Shown: positions 56,101-64,000 of the stretch, one piece after another
How the letters are laid out: each line of letters opens with the position of its first letter
How positions within the stretch are numbered: position 1 is the stretch's first letter
NCBI GenBank assembly: GCA_905221605.1
Contig: CAJNDS010000329.1
Coordinates: 98,501 to 162,500 of the forward strand
Length of the DNA stretch: 64,000 nt
Origin: Symbiodinium natans
Taxonomy: Eukaryota > Sar > Dinophyceae > Suessiales > Symbiodiniaceae
Direction: 5' to 3'
Program-made: the position numbers and the translations under genes
Notes under the pieces: generated by a model
Seen by the model: only the letters and a program-made list of their open reading frames with translations
The model's database searches: none
What the model was told of the DNA's origin: nothing

Positions 56101-59100
56101 GCAAACGGGACTGAGAAACCTTGCCAATATTGCAGAGGAGAGACCACTCCCGACCGTCACTGGTACAAGTGTAGGATTAGGTGGGTCCTTTGCACTGTAT
56201 TTGATGGCCAGCCTGCACATATCAGCACAGAGCGATTCCGCCGGGTACCCTTAACAGTGGACCCTTCAGGGCCTTCGCAATCATTTGCCTTGATGCTTCT
56301 CGTGACGGAGCCAGTCGTTAGGGCTGATGGTTCTTTTTCCGTATTTATATTGTTTTTTTTTAGTGTTTTTTACGGTTTTAGATGAGAATAAAGCCCCAAA
56401 CCTTTAAACCCTAAACCCTAAACCCTAAGCCCTAAGCCCTAAGCCCTAAGCCCTAAGACCCTAAACCCTAAACCCTAAACTCGCCCCAGCTGTGCAGGAG
56501 TGAAAAAAAACCCTAAACCCTAAACCCTAAACCCTAAACCCTAAAAAAAAACCCTAAACCCTAAACCCTACCCTAAACCATGACAAACACGAAAAACAAC
56601 CAGAAAAAACACAAAAAAACAACCTGGACCCAGTCGTTAGCATCAGCACCAAAATGCTGCACTCAAGCATCTCCGAGCATTCAGCTCGACACTCTACAAC
56701 AGCGTTGCAACTACGAATGCAATCTTCTCATTTGCAGAATGCTTGCTTTGGCAGATGGCAGATGAAAAGGAAAGGGAGGGGCATACTCGAGATCTTCTGG
56801 GACGATGGTGGCAAGGGAGGCAGGAAAGAGGAAAGTGGAAGAGATCGGCACCTTATTATGTCTTGCTCTCCATTCTTCCTGGTTTTGTCTATCTCGTCAT
56901 AGAAGAAAAAGATTAGAACAGAAGCAGTGGGGGAAGGGAGAGTCGAGAGGGAAGGCCAAGGTCTCAGTGCGCGTGCAGAAGCTCGCACACTTGCAATAGT
57001 TTGGCAGCGGAAATCGATAAGTTTGTGCCACTTAGGCAGGTGGGGCGAGTGGACAATGAGTGTTAGTGGTTGCCTTGGGCGCTCGCAATGTGAGATCTTC
57101 TTTCCCGCTCTATCCCGTCATCCTCCTTCTCGCTTCTTATCTGTCTTGTGTTCCCCACCCTATGTTTTCTTTGTCCTCCCCTGTTCTGTTCGTTCCTCCA
57201 TCTTCCAGGTTGTAAAATACTGTTCGTTCCCACCCCTCCAGCACTGTCCTTCTGTCTTTCGCTTCACTCTCCTATCCCTTCCTGTTCCCTCTTCGTTCCG
57301 CTCCCACGCATTTCTGACGAAAGAAACAGGCAAGAACGGAGGAGAGCTCAATCCTTTCTTCCTCTTCTTTTTGGCGCAAGGACAGGATAAAAGTCAAGGG
57401 CAAGAAGGGACAGCCTCACCCCTCCCCCCTTGCCGATCTTTCTGGAAAGGGACTCGGGCATGATTTCAGTCGTTTGTTTCTCCGCCTTTCCCTTTCTCCT
57501 TTCTCCTGAATGAGGCGTTTAAGATGAAAGGGCGAGAGAAAGACCCATCCTGCCTTTCCACGTGTTGCGAGAATAACAACACAACAGCGGAAGAGGGACA
57601 AAAGAACAAGGAGGATAGAGGAACCGAGAAGACAGAGAGAAGGGGCCTTGCCTTTCGCCTCTCGCTTCCCCGGCACTTGTCCTCTCAAAGCTTTATCTCT
57701 TGAAAAGGATGGGAGTGTAGGAGATGAAGGGTGCCCCAAGCTGCTCGTCACTTCCCCTCTCTTTTTCCTTCCACCCTTCCCAAGTGACGAAACGAAAGAC
57801 AAAAGGTGAGAGGAGGGATGACTGGAGCCTTCCACGCCCGAGAAAGAAGTTCCACTTCTTCAACAAGAAAATCTGACGAGAGCAGCAGGGGAGAAAGAAG
57901 GCAGTGGAAGAAGGCAGGGAGAGGCAACAGGAATATCTTTCTGCAATCTTGCCTTTCACTTCCTTTTTTCTCGCAACATGAGGAGGACAGTCGGACAGCG
58001 GAAGAGGAAGGGGAGTGAAGGGGGAGGGAAGATGAACAACTTCATTATGGGATAGAGCTCTCAGAATGGGGAGAGGGGAACAACAATCTCCAAGGCAGGA
58101 GTGGACAATATGGACAAAGGGATAGCAAGGGGATAGCAAGAGTACCAAGAGGGACGAACTTCCTTCAAGCTGTTCAAAGGACGGTGCTTGCGACTTGTCT
58201 TGTGCAAAGAAGAAGTGAAAGGTTGTGTGCTTAACGCCACCCGCAATAATTCAACATTTGTTCAACACTTTCTAAGCCTTTAAGGTTCTTTGTAGTCCCT
58301 TCTTGCGAAATACGCTTCCGGAACCTGTCAAACACCCTTAGCCCATCGCTGAATACTCTTGCCGATAATTTCCAAAGCACACTTTACACACCTTGCAAAG
58401 TTGTTGGAATCTATCTGTAAACTCCCTCCATTAACAAGCACCTTGAAAAAACCCACTTCAAAGCCTACAATGGGTACCTGCAGTACAATTGTTGTTGACC
58501 CTTATACAACGTGCCTTGAACGATTTTCGAGGAGCACTACAGCAGAAAAGTGGCGGTTCGATGGCACCACAGTTTCTGAAAACCAGCGCTGCAGGAAACT
58601 TGGTGTTATCGAAGCGAACCGCCTGGTGATTTTTGCGATAGGCTAGAAAGGGCAGGTCGATCCAGGTCGATCCCACCAAGTCTTCCAAAACAACCCCTCT
58701 TCATCAAGCTTCGTCTTATCGAGCCGCCTTGTATGTCTGAGTCTGCGACAAGGCGAAAGGTGGCGTTCGAGAGCAACAAGTTCTCAGAAGTCCTAACCTG
58801 TGCTTTTTGCGCTACAGCAAAAGGGGCCGGGGGGGGGGGGGGGGGGGGGCGGGGGCAGTTCGATAGCACATTGTTCAAGCCTTTTTTCAGAACATTCGGT
58901 GCTATCGAGCCATGTTGTGTTGTTGGTCGGTTCGGTAGCACCGAATTTGGGGTTCTCGAATCGGCTTCTGTTTCTTCTTTTTGCTATGAGGCAATAAGGG
59001 GCTTGCTTCAGAGTGTGATCGAATCGCCATGTGTTTTTGCGAGGCAAAGAGTGGCGCTGCATGTTACGCTTAGCTTAAAGCGTAGCTGCTAGTAAAACAC

Positions 59101-60809
59101 GAATTGCCGGTCTGGAAACCCTCAGCCGGACAAGGCGCACTAGCGAAAATTTTCAAGAAAGAGATTTTGAGCGGAATATCCAGGACATTGCGTTTAAGAT
59201 TAGAATTCTGGTGAAATCCTCCCGAGCCCACAAACACCAGTTCGATAGAACCTAAATTCCGTTTTTGCAGGAGCATGTTTACGCGTGCATGTTGAGTTTT
59301 ATTCGTTTTGCCATGAAAGATGTTGCAGACATCACCGGAGCCTGGCGTATCCAACCCGACTTAGACAGTTAAATGCGAACAGCTAGTTCAAGAAAGGAGT
59401 TTTGTTCCCCACGATCCTCCCTGCGCCACTGGCAGTCCCTTCGTGTGGGGAAGCAATCGCTGAACTTTTGGCCAATCACAACTCTGCCAATGAGCAGACG
59501 CTGATGCTGCCACTCTTGCGCGTCGAATGCCTTTCCACCCTATAGCTGCTCATTTGAGGGCCGTTTTTGGTACTTAAGATGCTTGAAGCTCTTCCCACTC
59601 TTCCCTTGTAAAGCTAGCTTGAATTCTTCCATTGTCACCATTTGCAGTTCTCAATGCTTTACAATTTTTTCCCTTTTTCAGGCGCATGTTTGAATCCTAA
59701 ATGGGTGGCTGTCAAAATGAGGGTCCCTTTTTGGGGTACCCTAAATATTAGGTGCCGTATTATGAGAGGGCTCCAAAAAGGGACCATAATTTTGACAGCA
59801 ACCTTAAGTTTCAAACAGGCCTGGACAGGCCAAGCTCCTGCAGAATGATTTAAGCTTGAACGTTACCAATTCTTACACTTCTGTATACCTTAAATGCACA
59901 AGTTTGAGAATGCTAAACATGCTCCTCTTTTAGTTTGGAATTTAAGCATGCCGAAAACATCCGGAACCTGAATTCTATTGGCAAGCTTTTCACTCTTAAA
60001 CTTTTCCAATCTGCAATTTTGGAGCGTGAATTCAAATACTGGGAGTTCCCCGTTTTAGATGCAGCCTTAAAACTCAAGCTTGCATCCGTAAGGCAGGCTC
60101 CCGGAAGTCTCCGGGTCGATTTATGTGAAACGTGGCAAGAGTTAGGGGACTTTGTTGATTCCAAAAGCTAAAGCTTAAGCGTGCCTGATGTTTACTCCGA
60201 TCATCCCAACCCTCAAGCTAACCAGTGTGGGCAAAACAAGGGTGCAATTTTTACACAGTACGGAGCGAGCGACAGCCAAAATAGTGAAATAGATCTGACA
60301 TGCCCGGCACCTGACTGGCATTCAGAAGCGAGCAAGCAGAATGCTCGCGGGCCCTGCAGACCCTGCACTCTCTCTCTCCGGGCTGACACTTTTCGATTTG
60401 TCGGGAGTACTTCGCCGGGAAGACCACAACGCGATGGCACACTTTACAGAGGGCTGCCTCCTCCCAGCAGAATGCAGCATATGCGTTAAACTTTATACAT
60501 TGGAATAAAGAAACACATTTGTCAGCTTCCTGTGCCAGGCTCACTTCATGTTCAAGCGGGTTCTTTCCAAACCTCGCCCGACGTTCTGTGAGGTGGACGT
60601 CTGGTCGTTGGGCGTGGTCTTCTTCATCCTCTTCTCCGGCCACCCGCCCTTCAGCGGGGAAACCGACTTTGATGTGCTGAAGCAGGCCTGGCCCTTCAAT
60701 GCAAGAGATACGTGCGATGGATGCTCAAGATTCTAGACTTCAAGATGAGGTGAAAAAGGGCCTTTGGAGCTTCGAGCCCGAGGAAGCCTGGGCCGACGCA
60801 CCAGCAGAG
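53112..60809 (+). CDS. protein kinase, calcium-dependent-kinase-like, possible pseudokinase
   Basis: Kinase subdomains appear as separate exons. I: 53112-53161 (VYEILEHLGDGVRASAK, then GT). II: about 53377-53415 (VSVAIKIEAKSDE; VAIK lysine 53395-53397). III-IV: 53508-53665 (DEIEIMRKL, HPNVCRLFETFE). V: about 53739-53790 (VFMVLDLCLGGRLYDAL). VIb: 54782-54835 between AG and GT (DIQLENFLLVELDAPVEE, presumably after an exon ending HR). VII: about 55543-55600 (VDFTTAKDGKLVKRVMKT). IX: 60557-60682 (CEVDVWSLGVVFFILFSGHP, FSGETDFDVLK), joined in phase to 60750-60809 (VKKGLWSFEPEEAWADAPAE). A possible next exon is 60986-61017 (TETAKGLVQ). The style matches CDPK/CaMK kinases. The catalytic-loop lysine is Gln (DIQLEN) and DFG is DFT, which suggests impaired catalysis. 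Subdomain VIa and the TPxYVAP exon were not found, and no EF-hands are seen downstream. Confidence 0.7.
53863..53910 (+). other. out-of-order DFG-like exon candidate
   Basis: The frame after subdomain V reads EEKTSLCKLIDFSAST. This resembles the stretch (KLIDFG) that should follow DAPVEE, yet it lies about 900 bp before the exon encoding DAPVEE. Either coincidence, a displaced or duplicated exon, or a remnant of a tandem kinase copy. Confidence 0.25.
56391..56576 (-). repeat. interstitial CCCTAAA / CCCTAAG telomeric block
   Basis: About 20 C-strand telomere-type units: CCCTAAA runs, a run of five CCCTAAG, and A8 spacers. CCCTAAG is the complement of the GGGCTTA variant seen at 15005-15095. 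It sits in the kinase intron between subdomains VII and IX. Confidence 0.95.
56760..58140. other. purine/pyrimidine-skewed intronic stretch
   Basis: Alternating GA-rich and CT-rich blocks (CTTTCCCTTTCTCC, GGAAGGGGAGTG styles). The numerous frames on both strands are a result of this composition. Intron of the kinase gene. Confidence 0.5.
58550..59250 (+). repeat. diverged GTTCGATAGCACC repeats
   Basis: Related phrases at about 58556, 58767, 58857, 58940 and 59239 (GTTCGATGGCACCA, GTTCGAGAGCAACAA, GTTCGATAGCACATT, GTTCGGTAGCACCGAA, GTTCGATAGAACC), several followed by a CTTCAGAAC-like or ATCGAGCC-like phrase. A G20 run lies at 58829-58850. Confidence 0.5.
59708..59799. repeat. 92-bp imperfect palindrome, MITE-like
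   Basis: Left arm 59708-59734 and right arm 59773-59799 are 27 bases each and match at about 24 positions. Outer parts GCTGTCAAAA and GGTCCCTTTTTGG are identical. The pairing appears to extend outward (AAATGGGTG against AACCTTA). Confidence 0.8.
59935..60171 (+). CDS. 78-codon ORF inside kinase intron, doubtful
   Basis: The frame begins at TTG with no ATG and reads EFKHAENIRNLNSIGKLFTL, then ALKLKLASVRQAPGSLRVDL and ETWQELGDFVDSKS, stopping at TAA 60169. It is protein-like, but the antisense frame is equally open. No family recognised. Confidence 0.2.
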   Translation: MEFKHAENIRNLNSIGKLFTLKLFQSAILEREFKYWEFPVLDAALKLKLASVRQAPGSLRVDLCETWQELGDFVDSKS

Positions 60810-61404
60810 GTGGGGGAAAATGGCGACGGCGGAAAAGCAGAGGAAAACGCGTTGAGCGAATGTCGTTGGGAAATGTTGGGAAGTCGAAGCGCTGCTATGT
60901 GCGGGCTGGGTAGGGCTTGGACTTGATCCGGCACATGATCGCCCCAGCGCCCGAGCGCTTCTCCGCGCAGCAGGCCCGCGCGTGAGCATACTGAAACGGC
61001 CAAGGGTCTTGTGCAGCCTCCGGCTTTCCCAGGTGTTGCGGCACCGCTTCTTTGCCTGCCGGGCGCCCAAGTTTGGCGACTTCCCGCAAATGTACTCGCT
61101 TCGCTGAGTTGTCGCATAAGGACTCCTCGCAACAAGCGACAGCTCCCCTAAGGGGAGCCTCAAAGGAGGATGGAAAACAGTATAAAGCCCGTGTGCCAAG
61201 TGTTCGGACTTGTGCTCAGCAATGTGCTCTGCAATGCACTTAGACTTGCACTTGCACTCTTCGACTGCGTGTCGCAGGCCCTTTGAGTCAGGCACTGTAC
61301 ATTGGAGGCACCGCACCTGCTTAGGTAAGTGCTCCACCCCAACATAAGGCCCCGAGGCACCCATTTCGATCATTTGCTTGTGTTTTACGGTCCAGCCAGT
61401 GCCC
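60810..61404. other. end of kinase gene and spacer
   Basis: May contain the last kinase exons. Apart from 60986-61017 nothing is identifiable. Confidence 0.35.
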
Positions 61405-61779
61405 ATGCCGGTTCTCGATGTTGCCTTCCTCATTGTGGCCGTCTCGGGCATCAACCGCGGTCAAGCAGACTGCTCCTTCCAGTTCGGCCAGCGCGTGCAA
61501 CCCTTTTCTTTGACACCCATTGTTCCCATCGCCACAGCTGACAGCCTGGTGCTGCTCTACCAGGATGGCCTGAACATCGCTGCCAGACGCCATGCCAAGG
61601 AAGGAGGTTGCGAGGTGCAGCTGGAAAAAGTGCTGAACCAATCAGAAGGTTTTGCCCGTGCCGGGAATGGATTGGCGCACGCAGTGGCCTTCGCTGGGGG
61701 CCTGGCCGTGACCTGGGCCGTGGACGGACAGGTTGTCCTGCAACTTTTCGAGATGACCCTCAAACCCAGAAGCCGCTGA
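61405..61779 (+). CDS. 124-aa ORF of unknown function
   Basis: ATG 61405 to TGA 61777-61779, a single open frame: MPVLDVAFLIVAVSGINRGQ, ADSLVLLYQDGLNIAARRHA, ARAGNGLAHAVAFAGGLAVT, VDGQVVLQLFEMTLKPRSR. The alternating hydrophobic/polar pattern suggests a beta-rich domain. It could be a single-exon gene or a terminal exon. The start is chosen because no protein-like residues precede it. The antisense frame at 61557-62231 is judged a shadow. Confidence 0.45.
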   Translation: MPVLDVAFLIVAVSGINRGQADCSFQFGQRVQPFSLTPIVPIATADSLVLLYQDGLNIAARRHAKEGGCEVQLEKVLNQSEGFARAGNGLAHAVAFAGGLAVTWAVDGQVVLQLFEMTLKPRSR

Positions 61780-62129
61780 GCTCGCAAAGCATCGCAAGGT
61801 TTGTAAATCATAGTACCTGTCCCTGTGCCTCCGCTCAATGGCTCAGGCGCAGGCCTGGTGGTGGCCTCGGCAGACCAAGGCGGCGTGCTGGGCCCTGGCG
61901 CCATCCGCTTGGTGACGCAAGTCCCATCACAAGGAAAGATGATGGGTAGAATGGGATTTGACAGGGAACTGCATTGAACTGCATGGGGCATAACCCACAG
62001 TGCTTGACAGGTGCTACTGCAGGACTGCTTGTGGCTTGGAGCACCTGGCAGGTGCAGGGACATGGATATTGCAGGGTGCGATTCAGTGCATGTGTCAATG
62101 TGTGCTGTGGGCTGACGTGTGCTGGCAGG

Positions 62130-62401
62130 CCGAAACAGGTGCCAAAGGCTGGGGCGTCTCCGCCCGACTTTGCGACGCACAGCTTGCCTGCAGCCCTCCG
62201 GCGGCGCTCGTAAGGCCCCGCCTCGTCTCAAGTTTTCTGAATACGGTGGTAAACAAAGCCAAGACAGCAGAGTCTATCTATGCAGTGTACCAAGCGGTCC
62301 AAATTCCCAGGCAGGAGGACCTCCAGGAACAGCGGTGGCACCTCGGCCAAGAGAGCGGAAAGATTCGGGAGGAAACGAAGAGATACGAGGAGCGATTGTA
62401 G
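62130..62401 (+). CDS. C-terminal exon of unknown protein
   Basis: Two plus frames are open. The one ending at TAG 62399 reads LNTVVNKAKTAESIYAVYQA, then QIPRQEDLQEQRWHLGQESG and REETKRYEERL, a helical charged tail. The other (KFSEYGGKQSQDSRVYLCSV, stop 62415) is also plausible. Unknown function. Confidence 0.3.
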
Positions 62402-63399
62402 AAGAAAAACATTGAAGAGCTTAACAGAGCTTCATCGAGAACCCGAATGCCAATACGTGCACGGAGCCAGTGCCACTTGCAGTTGAGAGGTTCAGTGTGG
62501 AGGGCGGGTGCTTTGTTGGAGGGCAAGGCTTTTAGCCCGAGCATGGAATTGCATGGTGAATTCTGAAGCCTGGAGGCTTCCAGAGTTGGCTTGGCCTGCG
62601 ACCGAGAGTGACCAAACAAACGCAACAATCGAAGGATGGATATTTTGTTCATGGTTGTTCATGTTCTCGCGGGCTCTCGGTGTCGACCTTTGAGTTGAGA
62701 GGTTTGTGGGGCCGAAACGGTTTTTGGAGAGAATTTGAGAGGTGTGGAATGTCGCTGTGGGCGCTTTGGCTGAACACCTCGCAAGGCCTTGGCTTTGCGC
62801 CTCTGCAGTTGTTCAAGGAATGGCTTTTGCAACATGTTCAAGAACAGGTTCTAACATGTTCTAACAGATTCTAACACCATTCTAACGAAAGCTCTCTTCT
62901 GAGAGAGCTAACGGAATCATTTTTGAAAGCGTCGAGGGCCCAATTTCCCAAAACCCTGAGAACTTGAAACCATGTGAAACCCCAAACTCTGAGAACCCAA
63001 CTCCCTGAACTTTGAGCTCAGCTTTCAGCCGAAGTTTGATGGAAGTATATGAGAACAAGTTTGATTGTAAAGAATACTTAGAAGCCTTTCTGCCCGTAAG
63101 CACCTTCATCAACCATACTCCAAGTACAGCAGGATGTCGACAAGTGACGCAGTCAAAATCTTGGTTTGGGCCCAGCTAAGATCCGCCGTGTATGTCATGG
63201 TTGCGCAATTTGGATTTTCATCGCCCGCCCAAAGGCCCAGTGATCAAAACCAGCGTTGAAATGTGTCGGACTCACACTGAATTGGAAACACTTGTGCCTT
63301 CTTGAGCATGGCCCATTCGTTGCTTGATCATCACACTGGCTTGCGCCAACACCGTGAAATGCTACCACGTTTTCCTGACACGCGGAGGGCCTCAAACAG
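62402..63399. other. nothing recognised
   Basis: Short frames. A TTCTAACA phrase is repeated three times at 62849-62885. Confidence 0.4.
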
Positions 63400-63684
63400 T
63401 TGCATGACGCATCGTGGAGCTCCTCACAACTCGGCAGGCCCTCGCCTAGGCCAACGCGCGAACTGCACGAGGTCCAGGGGCCCGTGGAGGAAAGAATCTG
63501 CACTGGCAAAGTTCTTAAGGCCATTGTCATGTCACAAAAGCAGCAGATGTGCACAGATGCGCTGTTTTTTAACTTACGCTTGAAAAGGACGAGAGCTTGT
63601 CGCAAAATCTCGTTTTTTGGATGTCATCATGCCCGCCCCTTCAAACAACGCCACAGAGAGCGAGAGAGAGAGTTGTCGTTGTAA
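63400..63684 (+). CDS. exon-like ORF of unknown protein
   Basis: The frame reads ELHEVQGPVEERICTGKVLK, then AIVMSQKQQMCTDALFFNLR and LKRTRACRK, before losing protein character near a GAGA run at 63657. It strongly resembles a real helical segment, with TGA or TAA absent until 63684. Family not recognised. Confidence 0.35.
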   Translation: MHDASWSSSQLGRPSPRPTRELHEVQGPVEERICTGKVLKAIVMSQKQQMCTDALFFNLRLKRTRACRKISFFGCHHARPFKQRHRERERELSL

Positions 63685-63687
63685 GGC

Positions 63688-63760
63688 TGTTGTTTTGGTT
63701 GTTGTTGCTGTTGTTGCTGTTGTTGTTGGTGGTGGTGGTAGTGGCTGTTGTTGTTGTTAA
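63688..63760 (+). repeat. (TTG)n microsatellite
   Basis: TTGTTG and GGTGGT trinucleotide units over about 70 bp. Confidence 0.9.
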
Positions 63761-63770
63761 GTTAGGCAGC

Positions 63771-64000
63771 ATGCGAGAAGCGCTCGTCTCCTTTGGAAGT
63801 TCCAGGCTTGGGCTCCTCGGGGCCTTACTTGCGATTCCTGGGAACCTCCGCTTCCACTTGGGAAGCACGAAGTGCCCGGGCTCAAGGGCCGCGTGCGTTT
63901 TTGCAGTTCTCATCTTGATCAGCTTTGTGTTTTTTTCTGATAATTCCTGCGGGTCCTGCGCTTGTAAGATCCTCCTTAAGTCGCTTCGGGTTGCAGGTCC
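63771..64000 (+). CDS. partial ORF running off the window, one membrane helix
   Basis: ATG 63771 opens a frame with no stop up to the window edge (76 codons). It has a hydrophobic stretch AACVFAVLILISFVFF around codons 46-61, then a Cys-rich turn (CGSCACK). It could equally be an exon whose donor lies in the window. Confidence 0.3.
   Translation, partial: MREALVSFGSSRLGLLGALLAIPGNLRFHLGSTKCPGSRAACVFAVLILISFVFFSDNSCGSCACKILLKSLRVAG

Overview
This is eukaryotic nuclear DNA and almost certainly from a dinoflagellate, most likely Symbiodiniaceae. Four things support this. The genes are broken into many short exons. Several introns can be placed to the base from reading frame and protein-family match, and most of those use GC rather than GT as donor. 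Telomere-type TTTAGGG repeats and their GGGCTTA variant lie inside introns. Every gene I can read with confidence is on the + strand, as in the unidirectional gene arrays of these genomes. I found no bacterial operons, rRNA, tRNA or CRISPR array.

Layout: 0-10 kb is gene-poor. It holds a Gly/Tyr/Pro-rich exon pair, two decayed-looking reading frames (one interrupted three times by TAG, one frameshifted), a Gly-Leu-Gln-Ser repeat exon, and large micro- and minisatellites. 11.3-19.1 kb is a Spinster-type major facilitator transporter, with a roughly 4.4 kb intron full of telomere-like and TTCGA repeats. 20.4-23.9 kb is a helical-repeat protein whose last exon is the longest clean coding exon in the window. 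24.7-32.8 kb is mostly non-coding, with one AT-rich antisense island (27.6-28.7 kb) of stacked small ORFs. 32.9-34.3 kb is a three-finger CCCH zinc-finger protein. 34.7-41.4 kb contains coiled-coil genes. 42.2-46.4 kb is an EF-hand-type protein with a trinucleotide array in its big intron. 46.9-52.4 kb contains exon clusters I cannot name. 53.1-60.8 (to about 61.0) kb is a calcium-dependent-kinase-like gene, possibly a pseudokinase, with another telomeric block in an intron. 61.4-64 kb contains three or four uncharacterised ORFs.

The recognised functions are membrane transport (Spinster), RNA binding (CCCH, perhaps the helical-repeat protein) and calcium/phospho signalling (EF-hand, kinase). 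They do not form an obvious pathway. The arrangement looks like an ordinary dinoflagellate unidirectional gene cluster. Exon limits are inferred from frame, family match and splice-site consensus only. Where two frames are open I say so.
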